DNA of 64,000 bases, from assembly GCA_017454855.1 (NCBI GenBank), contig JAFTCE010000023.1:1-64000 (forward strand), read 5' to 3'. Below, in pieces: positions 56,375 through 64,000 of this stretch. Made by a program: the position numbers and the translations under genes. Below the pieces are notes generated by a model, which did not search any database, had not been told where the DNA came from, and saw nothing but the letters and a program-made list of their open reading frames with translations. Position 1 is the stretch's first letter; each line of letters opens with the position of its first letter. This DNA is from Desulfovibrio sp. (GTDB lineage: Bacteria > Desulfobacterota > Desulfovibrionia > Desulfovibrionales > Desulfovibrionaceae).

Positions 56375-56388
56375 CGAGCAGTACCAAA

Positions 56389-56754
56389 ATGTCTCTTAAA
56401 GAAATGCGTCGTGTCTGCGCGCCATTGAGGGCAGTCCGTCATTTTTGTCTTGCTTGTCAAGGCTTGATGGCAGAAAATGTCAGTTCATGTCCTGACAGAG
56501 ATTGTCCTTTGTGGGCCTGGCGTTTCCCTGTTAATCAGGAAGAAAATGCAAATACCCTACGGGACAAGTCTCGGCAGGCATTGCGTGCCATACGACGCCA
56601 GTGCATGTGCTGTGCAGAATCACGACATGAGATACGAACCTGCTCGGCACGAGAGAATTGCGAGTTATGGAGTTTTCGTTTTGGGGTACGTCCAGACACT
56701 TATAAGGTAGTACGACGACGTTTTCTTTCTCCAAAATTTTTGCGACTATTTTAA
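56389..56754 (+). CDS. Cys-rich protein with two tandem zinc-finger-like repeats
   Basis: 121 residues from ATG 56389 (MSLKEMRRVC); the open frame before it overlaps ychJ. Two similar units are seen: HFCLACQG..SCPDRDCPLWAWRF and RQCMCCAES..TCSARENCELWSFRFG. Each has CxxC, then Cx4C-x-LW-x2-RF. Four Cys per unit suggest one zinc each. The family is not recognised; the protein lacks a signal peptide and is probably cytoplasmic. Confidence 0.75.
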   Translation: MSLKEMRRVCAPLRAVRHFCLACQGLMAENVSSCPDRDCPLWAWRFPVNQEENANTLRDKSRQALRAIRRQCMCCAESRHEIRTCSARENCELWSFRFGVRPDTYKVVRRRFLSPKFLRLF

Positions 56755-56801
56755 AGCGGTGACAATCCTTGTCCTGCGCAAGCCCTCACAGGAGGTACAG
56801 T

Positions 56802-58142
56802 ATGCCTCATACGCTGGAATGGTCCAGAGCCTATACACATAGGCTATCACCGTCAGACGCCGAACATCTCAAAGTCAAGGCCGTGAGTCTGGCCAAACGT
56901 CTTGCCAAGGAAACATCAGCAGGGGAATTGCCCTTTTTGACAATGCCTTATCGTTCACGCTTGGAGAAGGAAATGCCGCCTCTCCTGCCACGGGTTCGTG
57001 CCTGCAAGCATATGCTGGTCTTGGGAATCGGTGGGTCGGCCCTCGGAGCCCGTGCCATGCAGCAGGCTTTTGCCTCAGGGCAGGATGGCCCCGGTCATGC
57101 CGGACCCTGGTTGTGGATCGCTGATAATGTTTGCGCCGAGCGCTTTGAGGCATTGCTCTCTAAACTCAATCCTGCGGATACCATGGTAGTGTGCATCAGC
57201 AAATCAGGCGGCACCATCGAAACGCTCTCTCAGTATTTTCTGGTGCGCGCCTGGCTGCAGGCATCCATGGGGGAAGCGTGGCCTGAACACATGATTGTTG
57301 TCACCGATATTGCTAAGGGCTATCTCAGGGAAGAAGCCGGACGTCACAATCTTGCTTCCCTAGATGTGCCTGACTATCTTGGAGGCCGCTATTCAGCCTT
57401 ATCCGCTGTGGGTCTCTTACCTGCTGCCTTCCTAGGTATTGACTGGCAGGCATTGCTGGATGGCGCTGCCTCAGTGGCACAACCCCTGGCACAGACCCCT
57501 GAGTCCTTAGCCGACCATCCATCCTTTGCACTGGCCTGCTGGGCAAGGGCGTTGGAAGAGCATGCGTACAATCAGCTCATTTTCTTCTGCTACATACCAC
57601 AGTGGGCCGCATATGGCGACTGGTTTGCTCAATTGTGGGCGGAAAGCCTAGGTAAAGAAGGGCAGGGCACACAACCGGTTCCGGCTACGGGGGTGACGGA
57701 TCAACACTCCATCAATCAGATGTTTCTGAGTGGACCGCGCAACAAGGGGTGTCTTTTCCTGACGAGCGATGGGCAGGATCCAGGACGTTCTTTTGGCATG
57801 GATTTGCCTGACAAGTGGTCTTGGCTCAAGGGCAAACCGTTTGGCAGTCTATTGGAGGCCGAAGCAGTGGGCACACGCATGGCCCTGTGCAAGAACGGCG
57901 TACCTCTTTTGCATGTGCGCATGGCTGACAATGGACCGCAAGCGGCAGGGGCTCTTATGATGCTGTTGGAGGCGGCTACTGTTTTTACTGGCTGGCTTAT
58001 GGATATCAATCCCCTGGATCAGCCAGCCGTGGAGTTGGGCAAGCGTTTGGCCAATGCCCGCTTGGGGGCCCAGGGCTATACGCAGGAAGAAAAGGATCTT
58101 GCCGACTATCTTGCTGTGCCTAAAGAAGAACAAACGTTTTGA
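56802..58142 (+). CDS. pgi: Glucose-6-phosphate isomerase
   Basis: 446 residues from ATG 56802 after GGAGG. LGIGGSALGARAMQQA, SKSGGTIETLSQYF, GGRYSALSAVGLLPAA and QGTQPVPATGVTDQHS are the substrate-binding segments, with the catalytic Glu and His/Lys regions present. It interconverts glucose 6-phosphate and fructose 6-phosphate. Slightly shorter than the 550-residue E. coli form and of the size seen in many Gram-positive and delta-proteobacterial enzymes. Confidence 0.95.
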   Translation: MPHTLEWSRAYTHRLSPSDAEHLKVKAVSLAKRLAKETSAGELPFLTMPYRSRLEKEMPPLLPRVRACKHMLVLGIGGSALGARAMQQAFASGQDGPGHAGPWLWIADNVCAERFEALLSKLNPADTMVVCISKSGGTIETLSQYFLVRAWLQASMGEAWPEHMIVVTDIAKGYLREEAGRHNLASLDVPDYLGGRYSALSAVGLLPAAFLGIDWQALLDGAASVAQPLAQTPESLADHPSFALACWARALEEHAYNQLIFFCYIPQWAAYGDWFAQLWAESLGKEGQGTQPVPATGVTDQHSINQMFLSGPRNKGCLFLTSDGQDPGRSFGMDLPDKWSWLKGKPFGSLLEAEAVGTRMALCKNGVPLLHVRMADNGPQAAGALMMLLEAATVFTGWLMDINPLDQPAVELGKRLANARLGAQGYTQEEKDLADYLAVPKEEQTF

Positions 58143-58162
58143 TCTTAATTATATGTAGCGTT

Positions 58163-58202
58163 TGTGCTCATGTCGTGTCAGTGGAGGCAGGACATGGGCA
58201 CA
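58163..58202 (+). other. Hairpin downstream of pgi
   Basis: TGTGCTCATGTC and GACATGGGCACA pair over 12 positions with one T-G pair, loop of 16 bases. No T run follows. It may be a weak terminator for pgi. Confidence 0.4.
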
Positions 58203-58281
58203 TAAGCGCATGTGGAGCAATGCCGCTGTGCGTCTGTCTCAGACCGTACGTCGCCGACATAGGGTATCAATTACAAGTGAG

Positions 58282-59208
58282 ATGACGATGAAATTTCCTG
58301 AAATGCCTTTGTTTTTCAAGTTGCGCATTGTCTGGCATACGGTACTTGTGCAGTGTGCCATTTTTATAGGATTGTTATTCGTTTTTTGGGGGGCACAGCG
58401 TTTTTATTCCGCCATCGACACAACGACGTTCCCCAAACCATGCCCTATCGTAGAAGCAGCCAATACCTTGCCAGATATTGAAAAAGGGAAAGTGCTTATT
58501 GATGCCATTACGCATCAGATGCGTAGTGAATTGAATTCCACATTTGGCTGGTCCATCAATGATATTCTTTTTAATCCTTATATTTTGGATAATCGGGCCT
58601 ATCGACAGTATGGGGTTTACCACGCCACGAAATTCCTTGTAGATATATATTCCACCCAGATAGCCAAACTGGGCACAAGTGATCGCGAAAGTGATTTCCT
58701 GTATCAGGCCCGCCTCAACTGCTTTACGCTGAATCCACGCAAATTTTGGTTTCCTTCAGCTGAGAGTAGCTACAAGAAAGGCTTGAAGCTCATAGAACAG
58801 TACAAGGAAAGTCTTGATCAGGGCAAGGGCGTGTATAATTGTCGAACGGATGACATTTATGCTTCTTTGCAACTGCTGGTCGGCGAAAATATGCTGGGGT
58901 ATGCCCAAGGACTCTTGGAAAATGCACAGAATATCCCCTTTTACACATTGGACAACCGTATTTACGAGATTCAGGGGATGGTGCTTGTCATGCGTGATTT
59001 TCTCAATGCCGTTTACCTGTTGTATCCAGAAATAAAAGCCAAGAACAACGAAGAAAACATGGCTGTAGCCATGGATTACATGAACCGCATATGTGTCTAT
59101 GATCCATTGTACATTACATCGACCATGAATTCCGGTGAACTGATACTTTCCTACTTGCTGTTTGCCAAGGCTCGTATTGCAGACATCATGACGAGTCTGC
59201 GTATTTAG
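58282..59208 (+). CDS. DUF2333-like membrane-anchored protein
   Basis: 308 residues from ATG 58282 (ATG 58288 is equally possible). One N-terminal membrane helix (about 20-40). The periplasmic part then has NSTFGWSINDILFNPYILDN, DRESDFLYQARLNCFTLNP and NIPFYTLDNRIYEIQGMVLV. The pattern fits the DUF2333 family, a conserved envelope family without known function. Confidence 0.7.
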   Translation: MTMKFPEMPLFFKLRIVWHTVLVQCAIFIGLLFVFWGAQRFYSAIDTTTFPKPCPIVEAANTLPDIEKGKVLIDAITHQMRSELNSTFGWSINDILFNPYILDNRAYRQYGVYHATKFLVDIYSTQIAKLGTSDRESDFLYQARLNCFTLNPRKFWFPSAESSYKKGLKLIEQYKESLDQGKGVYNCRTDDIYASLQLLVGENMLGYAQGLLENAQNIPFYTLDNRIYEIQGMVLVMRDFLNAVYLLYPEIKAKNNEENMAVAMDYMNRICVYDPLYITSTMNSGELILSYLLFAKARIADIMTSLRI

Positions 59209-59222
59209 AAGACGGTTTCATG

Positions 59223-59386
59223 GCGGCCACCATAAACTTGCGATTAGGGCATATCGCTGAAATGGATACCCCTTATGGCATATATTCTGATGATTGTGAC
59301 GCTTTTTATTGCCAATGCTTCGTTTGTTACGGCGGCCCCCATAAACTTGCGATTAGGTCATATCGCTGAGATGGATAACCCTTATG
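59223..59386 (+). repeat. Direct repeat of about 55 bp at the start of the binding-protein gene
   Basis: 59223-59277 and 59332-59386 are nearly identical (four differences), 109 bp apart and therefore in different frames. Both encode NLRLGHIAEMD, the first mature residues of the TRAP binding protein. The first copy is out of frame with the gene. Its last bases supply the ATG at 59275. Confidence 0.85.
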
Positions 59387-60243
59387 CGCAAGGTGCGGAG
59401 TATTTCGCCAATCTCGTCAGGCAACGCTCCCAAGGCGAGATTATCATCCATGTGTATCCTGCGGGCAAACTTGGCGCCCAGGGAGATTTGATTGCAGGAG
59501 TTACTGCCGGCACCATGGATATGGCCCTGACAAGTTCCGCTGTCCTGGCTAATTATATACCGAAACTGGCCTTGTTTGATTTGCCATTTCTTTTTCGTGA
59601 CAGGCAGCATGCCTACAGAGCGTTGGATGCCGTTGGCATGGAGTTGAGTGCGACAGGCTATGGGCAGGATATCATTACGCTCGCTTTTTGGGAAAACGGC
59701 GTACGGCATATGACTAATAATGTACGTCCCATTGTCAGGCCGCAGGATATGCAGGGAGTACGATTCCGTGTTATGGAACAACCTATTTGTATAGAAGTAA
59801 TGAAAGCGCTGGGAGCTAAGCCTATTCCCATGCCTATAACCGAGTTGTACGATGCGTTACAACAAGGGCTTGTAGACGGACAGGAAAATCCTTTGGCGCA
59901 TATAGCTACCAAACGCTATTATGAAGTGCAGAAATTTCTTTCCCTAACTTCGCATACCTATGCTGCAGAACCCTTACTCATCAGTGGACATGTATGGAAA
60001 AAATTGACTCCAAACCAACGTGAACTGCTGCGGACAACTGCTGAGGAAGTTCGTGATTGGCAGCGTAAGCTTTGCAGTGAACAAGAAACGAAATTTTTTA
60101 CTATCATTCGTGAAAGTGGTACATGTCAGATCAATGACAATGTGGATATGAACGCCTTCCGTAAGGCAACAAAAAAGGTTTGGACTTTGTACACTAAGAT
60201 TTTTGGTGACAAGGATCTTAAGGCCGTACTTGCTTTGCAGTGA
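59275..60243 (+). CDS. TRAP-type solute-binding protein (DctP family), orphan
   Basis: 322 residues from ATG 59275, the only start that gives a signal peptide (ILMIVTLFIANASFVTAA); the ribosome site is poor. The family pattern is clear: LRLGHIAEMDNPYAQGAEYF, HVYPAGKLGAQGDLIAGVTAGTMDMA, DLPFLFRD and GVRFRVME with the ligand Arg, then ELYDALQQGLVDGQENPLAH. It binds a small carboxylate-type ligand in the periplasm. The usual membrane subunits DctQ and DctM are missing; instead a sensor-type diguanylate cyclase follows 13 bp downstream, suggesting use as a ligand sensor. Confidence 0.88.
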   Translation: MAYILMIVTLFIANASFVTAAPINLRLGHIAEMDNPYAQGAEYFANLVRQRSQGEIIIHVYPAGKLGAQGDLIAGVTAGTMDMALTSSAVLANYIPKLALFDLPFLFRDRQHAYRALDAVGMELSATGYGQDIITLAFWENGVRHMTNNVRPIVRPQDMQGVRFRVMEQPICIEVMKALGAKPIPMPITELYDALQQGLVDGQENPLAHIATKRYYEVQKFLSLTSHTYAAEPLLISGHVWKKLTPNQRELLRTTAEEVRDWQRKLCSEQETKFFTIIRESGTCQINDNVDMNAFRKATKKVWTLYTKIFGDKDLKAVLALQ

Positions 60244-60256
60244 TTGGAATAGCGTT

Positions 60257-62191
60257 GTGAAACTTTCTATTGTTGCTAGAACAAATATTTTTGTAGGACT
60301 TGTCCTTACTGCTGGTTTTTGCATTCTCTCTGTTATTTATTATACGACTATGTATAAGGACGCCTTATCGCTTATGGAATATGATATTTCATATAAGGTA
60401 TCTGAAATATATGCAAAAATAGTTCCAGATTTTTGCAAGGCAGTTAAAATTTCACGAGCAATGTCTAAAGATAATTTATTATTATCATATCTTCTTGCTG
60501 AAGATTCTTATGAATTGAGAAGTTTCAAGTCTGCAATTTTTAAATTTCTGAATGGTTATTTTAAGCATAATGATTATGATGGCGTTTTTTTAGTCCTTGA
60601 AAAAAATAAAGAATTATACACTCAAGATGGCATGATAGGTGTCATAGCTGATAAAAATTCTCCTCATGTATGGCATGACAAATCTATATCACATACAAAT
60701 GATTATGATATAAACATAGATTATGACAAAACATCATCTTCAAATAATGAAATTTCTTTATTTGTCAATTATAAGATAAAAGATTGGTCAAATAATACTC
60801 TCGGTATTGTTGGAGTATGTATCCATCTTGATTCAGTTATGTCAAAAATATTTGATATAGAAAAAACAACGAATACTTCAATTTCATTTATTGATAAAGA
60901 AGGTATTGTACAATTATCTGGCCATACCACAGGAATTTCAAATATAAACTTTCTTAAAATATATGGCAATGAAGATATAGCTGATATACTAAAAGAAATA
61001 TTATATAACTATAAAAATTCTTATATAGACACAAAAAATTTTAACAATTTAAAAACAAATAATTTTATTGGCATAAAATATATACCAGAACTTGAGTGGT
61101 TTCTTATAGTTGAATTTAATATGTATAATTTTTTTGAAAAAATAAAGAAAAATATATATTATTCTGTATTCATAATAATATCTATTCTTATAATACTTAT
61201 GTTATTTATAAGTTATATAATTTCTAAATCAGAAAAAAAATCAAAAATGTATCATGAATCAAGGATGAAATATTTCCAAGACGCTGCAAGAACTATGTTT
61301 GGAAATATTTATGAAATAGATATTACAAAAGATATTTTTTCACCTGAAAGTAAAGTTCGTCAATTTGATTTGCTGAAGAATATAAAAAATCTTTCATATT
61401 CAGAGAGTTTACATCTGTATGCTCATAGATTTATCAAGAAAGAACATCGAAAAGACTTTATTGAAACTTTTTCTTGCAAAAATGTCCTTCAGGAATTTAA
61501 CCGAGGAACAGAACATATTACGTTAGATTGTCCTGTTTTACTTTGTGATGTATATGAATGGTTACGCTTTGATGGATATATATATTTTGTAGAAAGTGAT
61601 AAACATATACATATGTATTTATATTCAAAGAATATCAATACCGAAGTTGAAATAATGACAGAAGCACGTATTGATGCCCTTACAGGATGTTTGACGCGAG
61701 GCGCTACAGAGCAAGCTATAGAAGATGCTCTGTTAGAGTATAAGGATAAACTATGTACTTTTTTTATCATTGATATAGATAATTTCAAATCCGCAAATGA
61801 TACATTTGGACATGCATTTGGTGATTACTGTATACAACAATTTGCAGTTAGAATACGCAATTCATTTCGCAGCAATGACATCGTCGGTCGTATCGGTGGT
61901 GATGAATTTGTCGTTTTCCTCAACTGTCCTGATAGCGAGTGGGTATGCAGTAAAGCTCGACAGCTTGTGAATATTCTTGATATGGATTGTGTTCAGGGTG
62001 ATGCGCATCTACATATTTCTTCCAGTATTGGCATAGCGTTATATCCTAAAGACGGAACTGACATGCCAACATTATATCGCAATGCTGATGCTGCTATGTA
62101 TGTCGTCAAGGAAAATGGTAAAAACAATTTTCAACTCTTTGATGCTGCAACAATGTGCAGTTTGAAACAATATATCAAACAAGCAGAATAA
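60257..62191 (+). CDS. Membrane-bound diguanylate cyclase with periplasmic sensor
   Basis: 644 residues from GTG 60257. One helix at about 8-30, a periplasmic domain (about 31-295, Cache-like in length and position), a second helix at 298-322, a linker domain, and a GGDEF domain with an intact active site (547-551) and an inhibitory-site RxxD (Arg538, Asp541). It should make cyclic di-GMP with product inhibition. Bases from about 60340 to 61860 are strikingly AT-rich compared with all neighbours, while the last 300 bp are near normal, so the sensor part may be acquired. It is probably co-transcribed with the binding protein. Confidence 0.88.
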   Translation: MKLSIVARTNIFVGLVLTAGFCILSVIYYTTMYKDALSLMEYDISYKVSEIYAKIVPDFCKAVKISRAMSKDNLLLSYLLAEDSYELRSFKSAIFKFLNGYFKHNDYDGVFLVLEKNKELYTQDGMIGVIADKNSPHVWHDKSISHTNDYDINIDYDKTSSSNNEISLFVNYKIKDWSNNTLGIVGVCIHLDSVMSKIFDIEKTTNTSISFIDKEGIVQLSGHTTGISNINFLKIYGNEDIADILKEILYNYKNSYIDTKNFNNLKTNNFIGIKYIPELEWFLIVEFNMYNFFEKIKKNIYYSVFIIISILIILMLFISYIISKSEKKSKMYHESRMKYFQDAARTMFGNIYEIDITKDIFSPESKVRQFDLLKNIKNLSYSESLHLYAHRFIKKEHRKDFIETFSCKNVLQEFNRGTEHITLDCPVLLCDVYEWLRFDGYIYFVESDKHIHMYLYSKNINTEVEIMTEARIDALTGCLTRGATEQAIEDALLEYKDKLCTFFIIDIDNFKSANDTFGHAFGDYCIQQFAVRIRNSFRSNDIVGRIGGDEFVVFLNCPDSEWVCSKARQLVNILDMDCVQGDAHLHISSSIGIALYPKDGTDMPTLYRNADAAMYVVKENGKNNFQLFDAATMCSLKQYIKQAE

Positions 62192-62278
62192 GAATATACG
62201 TTGTTGAAGATTGAATTCAGAAGTGTCAATCGTTCAATGTCTGGTCGTCCATCAAGCAATATAGTTTTGGAGTGATAT

Positions 62279-63610
62279 ATGGGCATGCGTAAGAGGAGCC
62301 TTCTGCCGTCTTTTTTGGGAATCGTCATTGTTATAATTCTAGCCGTAGCCGGGTATACTTTTCTCAAGGACATGGATGGACCTATAGTGGAGATAACGCC
62401 AAATACCGGTCGAATCTCCCCGGCTAGCGTTCTTAAAATTCATATGCATGATCCTTCCGGCATTCGCTCCATATCAGTTGGTGTGCGCAAGAATAACAAT
62501 CTTATAGTCATTTTTCGCAAGCATTTTGATGAATATCTGCCAGAACGCGAAGTTACTGTGGCCATGCGCGATGCAAACTTACGCGAAGGCGCTTTTGAAT
62601 TGGAAATACGAACGACGGATGGGTCACTTGCTGGTTTTGGACAAGGGAATACGCGTACATTGCAGTTACCGATGCGCCTGGACACACAGCCACCGCGCAT
62701 ATCGGTCAAAACACTGCCACCCAATGTACGTCGGGGCGGGGCTGCTGTCATACGCTATACAGTGGATGAGGATGTCGTTGATACCGGAGTCATAGTGGCT
62801 GGATACCATGTCCCTGGCTATCTCCAGAAGGATGGCAGTTATATTTGCTTTTTTCCTTTTCCCTATACGCTGACGGCTCGTGATTTTAAAAACAGTGTCG
62901 AAATAACCGCCACGGATATGGCAGGCAACGTGGTTAAGAATCGTCTGACCGTGATGACATATGAACGCAATTTTAAAATTGACAATATTCATGTTACGGA
63001 CGCTTTTTTGCAAAAGGTGAATGACAAATTGCACCATCTTGCTCCAGAGACCACGACTTCTCTGGATTGTTACCTCTTCATCAATCATGAAGTCCGCGCT
63101 GCCAACGCACAGCGTTTGCGAGAAATTGGCCGCGATACTGTGGCAGGCATGCTTTGGGATGGCCCTTTTCTGCGCTTGCCGCGTTCAGCGCCTCGTGCTG
63201 GATACGGAGATCATCGCTTTTTCAGCTATCAGGGCAAGCAAGTAGGAGAGTCCTATCATCTTGGTTTGGATTTTGCTTCTACCATCAATGCCGAAGTCCC
63301 GGCTGCCAACAGCGGGCGAGTGGTATTTTGTGGCGATGTGGGTATTTATGGCAATCTGATGGTTATTGATCATGGCCTTGGACTCATGTCCCTCTACGCC
63401 CACCTCAATGATATCTTGGTGAAACCGGGGGATGTTGTCCAAAAAGGTCAGATTATAGCCCATACAGGCAGTACTGGACTCGCCTTTGGTGATCATCTGC
63501 ATTTCGGTATTTTGGTGGGCGGGGTGGAAGTAACGCCCATCGAATGGCTTGACCCCAAATGGATCCGCGATAATATTACTGGCAGAATCAATGCTTCTAT
63601 TGAACGCTAG
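62279..63610 (+). CDS. M23-family peptidoglycan endopeptidase, membrane-anchored
   Basis: 443 residues, TTGGAG before ATG. An N-terminal membrane helix (about 10-29) is followed by a long beta-rich region (about 35-230, Ig-like with DNA-like repeats of TDGSLAGF and ATDMAGNV). The M23 domain has zinc ligands His327 and Asp331 (YHLGLDFA) and His408 in the HLH motif (406-408), with SLYAHLND before it. It cuts peptide cross-links of the cell wall from the periplasmic side. It ends 17 bp before uvrB. Confidence 0.92.
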   Translation: MGMRKRSLLPSFLGIVIVIILAVAGYTFLKDMDGPIVEITPNTGRISPASVLKIHMHDPSGIRSISVGVRKNNNLIVIFRKHFDEYLPEREVTVAMRDANLREGAFELEIRTTDGSLAGFGQGNTRTLQLPMRLDTQPPRISVKTLPPNVRRGGAAVIRYTVDEDVVDTGVIVAGYHVPGYLQKDGSYICFFPFPYTLTARDFKNSVEITATDMAGNVVKNRLTVMTYERNFKIDNIHVTDAFLQKVNDKLHHLAPETTTSLDCYLFINHEVRAANAQRLREIGRDTVAGMLWDGPFLRLPRSAPRAGYGDHRFFSYQGKQVGESYHLGLDFASTINAEVPAANSGRVVFCGDVGIYGNLMVIDHGLGLMSLYAHLNDILVKPGDVVQKGQIIAHTGSTGLAFGDHLHFGILVGGVEVTPIEWLDPKWIRDNITGRINASIER

Positions 63611-63627
63611 GTGATTGGGGCAGAGTC

Positions 63628-64000
63628 ATGGACGACAGGGAGGAGCTACCCTTCAAACTTGAAACGGCATATACCCCCATGGGGGATCAACCCGAAGCCA
63701 TTGAGCAGTTAGTGACCAATATTGAGGGAGGAGTTCCAGCACAGGTATTGTTGGGCGTAACTGGTTCTGGCAAGACATTTACCATGGCCAATGTCATTGC
63801 CCGTTGTCATCGTCCTGCGTTGGTACTGGCCCCAAACAAGACCTTGGCGGCCCAGCTTTACGGGGAATTCCGGGCTTTGTTTCCGCGCAATGCCGTCGAG
63901 TATTTTGTCAGTTATTACGACTATTATCAACCTGAGGCCTATGTGCCATCTTCGGACACATATGTTGAAAAAGATTCCTCCATCAATGACAATATAGACA
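63628..64000 (+). CDS. uvrB: Excinuclease ABC subunit B, 5' part only
   Basis: 124 residues from ATG 63628, open to the right edge. [20 protein letters not shown], Walker [33 protein letters not shown] and the beta-hairpin [20 protein letters not shown] are all UvrB. It verifies DNA damage in nucleotide excision repair with UvrA and UvrC. The rest of the gene lies outside the window. Confidence 0.97.
   Translation, partial: MDDREELPFKLETAYTPMGDQPEAIEQLVTNIEGGVPAQVLLGVTGSGKTFTMANVIARCHRPALVLAPNKTLAAQLYGEFRALFPRNAVEYFVSYYDYYQPEAYVPSSDTYVEKDSSINDNID

Noticed and set aside
60203..60256. Earlier start for the diguanylate cyclase
   Set aside because: It would overlap the end of the binding-protein gene and adds no sensible N-terminus; GTG 60257 places the membrane helix at the start.
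1..64000. tRNA, rRNA, CRISPR array or riboswitch
   Set aside because: No cloverleaf, regularly spaced repeat or known riboswitch core was recognised by eye; a covariance-model search would be needed to exclude them fully.

Overview
The window looks like a chromosomal segment of a sulfate-reducing deltaproteobacterium of the Desulfovibrio group (Desulfovibrionaceae). This is inferred from gene content and order: birA next to a pyruvate carboxylase and a very long phosphoenolpyruvate synthase, a trmD fusion followed by rplS-rnhB-yraN-rsmI, a mannose-class PTS remnant of IID-HPr-EI, and a TauE-family exporter with a DUF4881-like lipoprotein. No rRNA, tRNA or CRISPR array was recognised. Both edge genes are cut: the methyltransferase at the left edge and uvrB at the right edge.

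Layout. 1-7342 (minus): the left-hand part of a BREX type 3-like phage-defence locus. It holds brxF, a large DUF6079-type brxC ATPase and a Zn-ribbon adenine methyltransferase of the PglXI kind. A flavoprotein gene and a broken toxin-antitoxin pair lie inside the locus, which starts 19 bp after ptsI. 7362-16303 (minus): housekeeping genes ptsI, ptsH, an IID permease, rsmI, yraN, rnhB, rplS, trmD and an EF-G-like GTPase. 16655-18100: a small membrane protein, a duplicated gene start and a frameshifted ISL3-family transposase tail. 18111-25917: an accessory island of secreted proteins around a clostripain-like (C11) peptidase. Three of its proteins share a repeated beta-rich domain of about 80 residues. 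It is bounded by the transposase remnant on the left and an Mrr restriction-enzyme remnant on the right.

26408-45702 (mostly plus): an ABCD/SbmA-type ABC transporter; nadK overlapping a DUF89/ARMT1-like gene; gatB; the phoH-pgpH-ybeY group; then birA, pyruvate carboxylase and PEP synthase. The last three together carry pyruvate to oxaloacetate and PEP. 45812-54462: a regulatory locus. A membrane-bound AAA+ sigma54-type activator heads a minus-strand set with a PEP-utilising protein and an MFS transporter. Divergently, a good sigma54 promoter drives a small membrane protein, a TauE/SafE exporter and a lipoprotein.

54616-64000 (plus): small membrane proteins, ychJ, a Cys-rich repeat protein, pgi, a DUF2333 protein, an orphan TRAP substrate-binding protein paired with a very AT-rich diguanylate cyclase, an M23 peptidase and the start of uvrB. 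The strongest candidates for something new are the C11-peptidase secreted island, the interrupted BREX locus and the binding-protein/diguanylate-cyclase pair.
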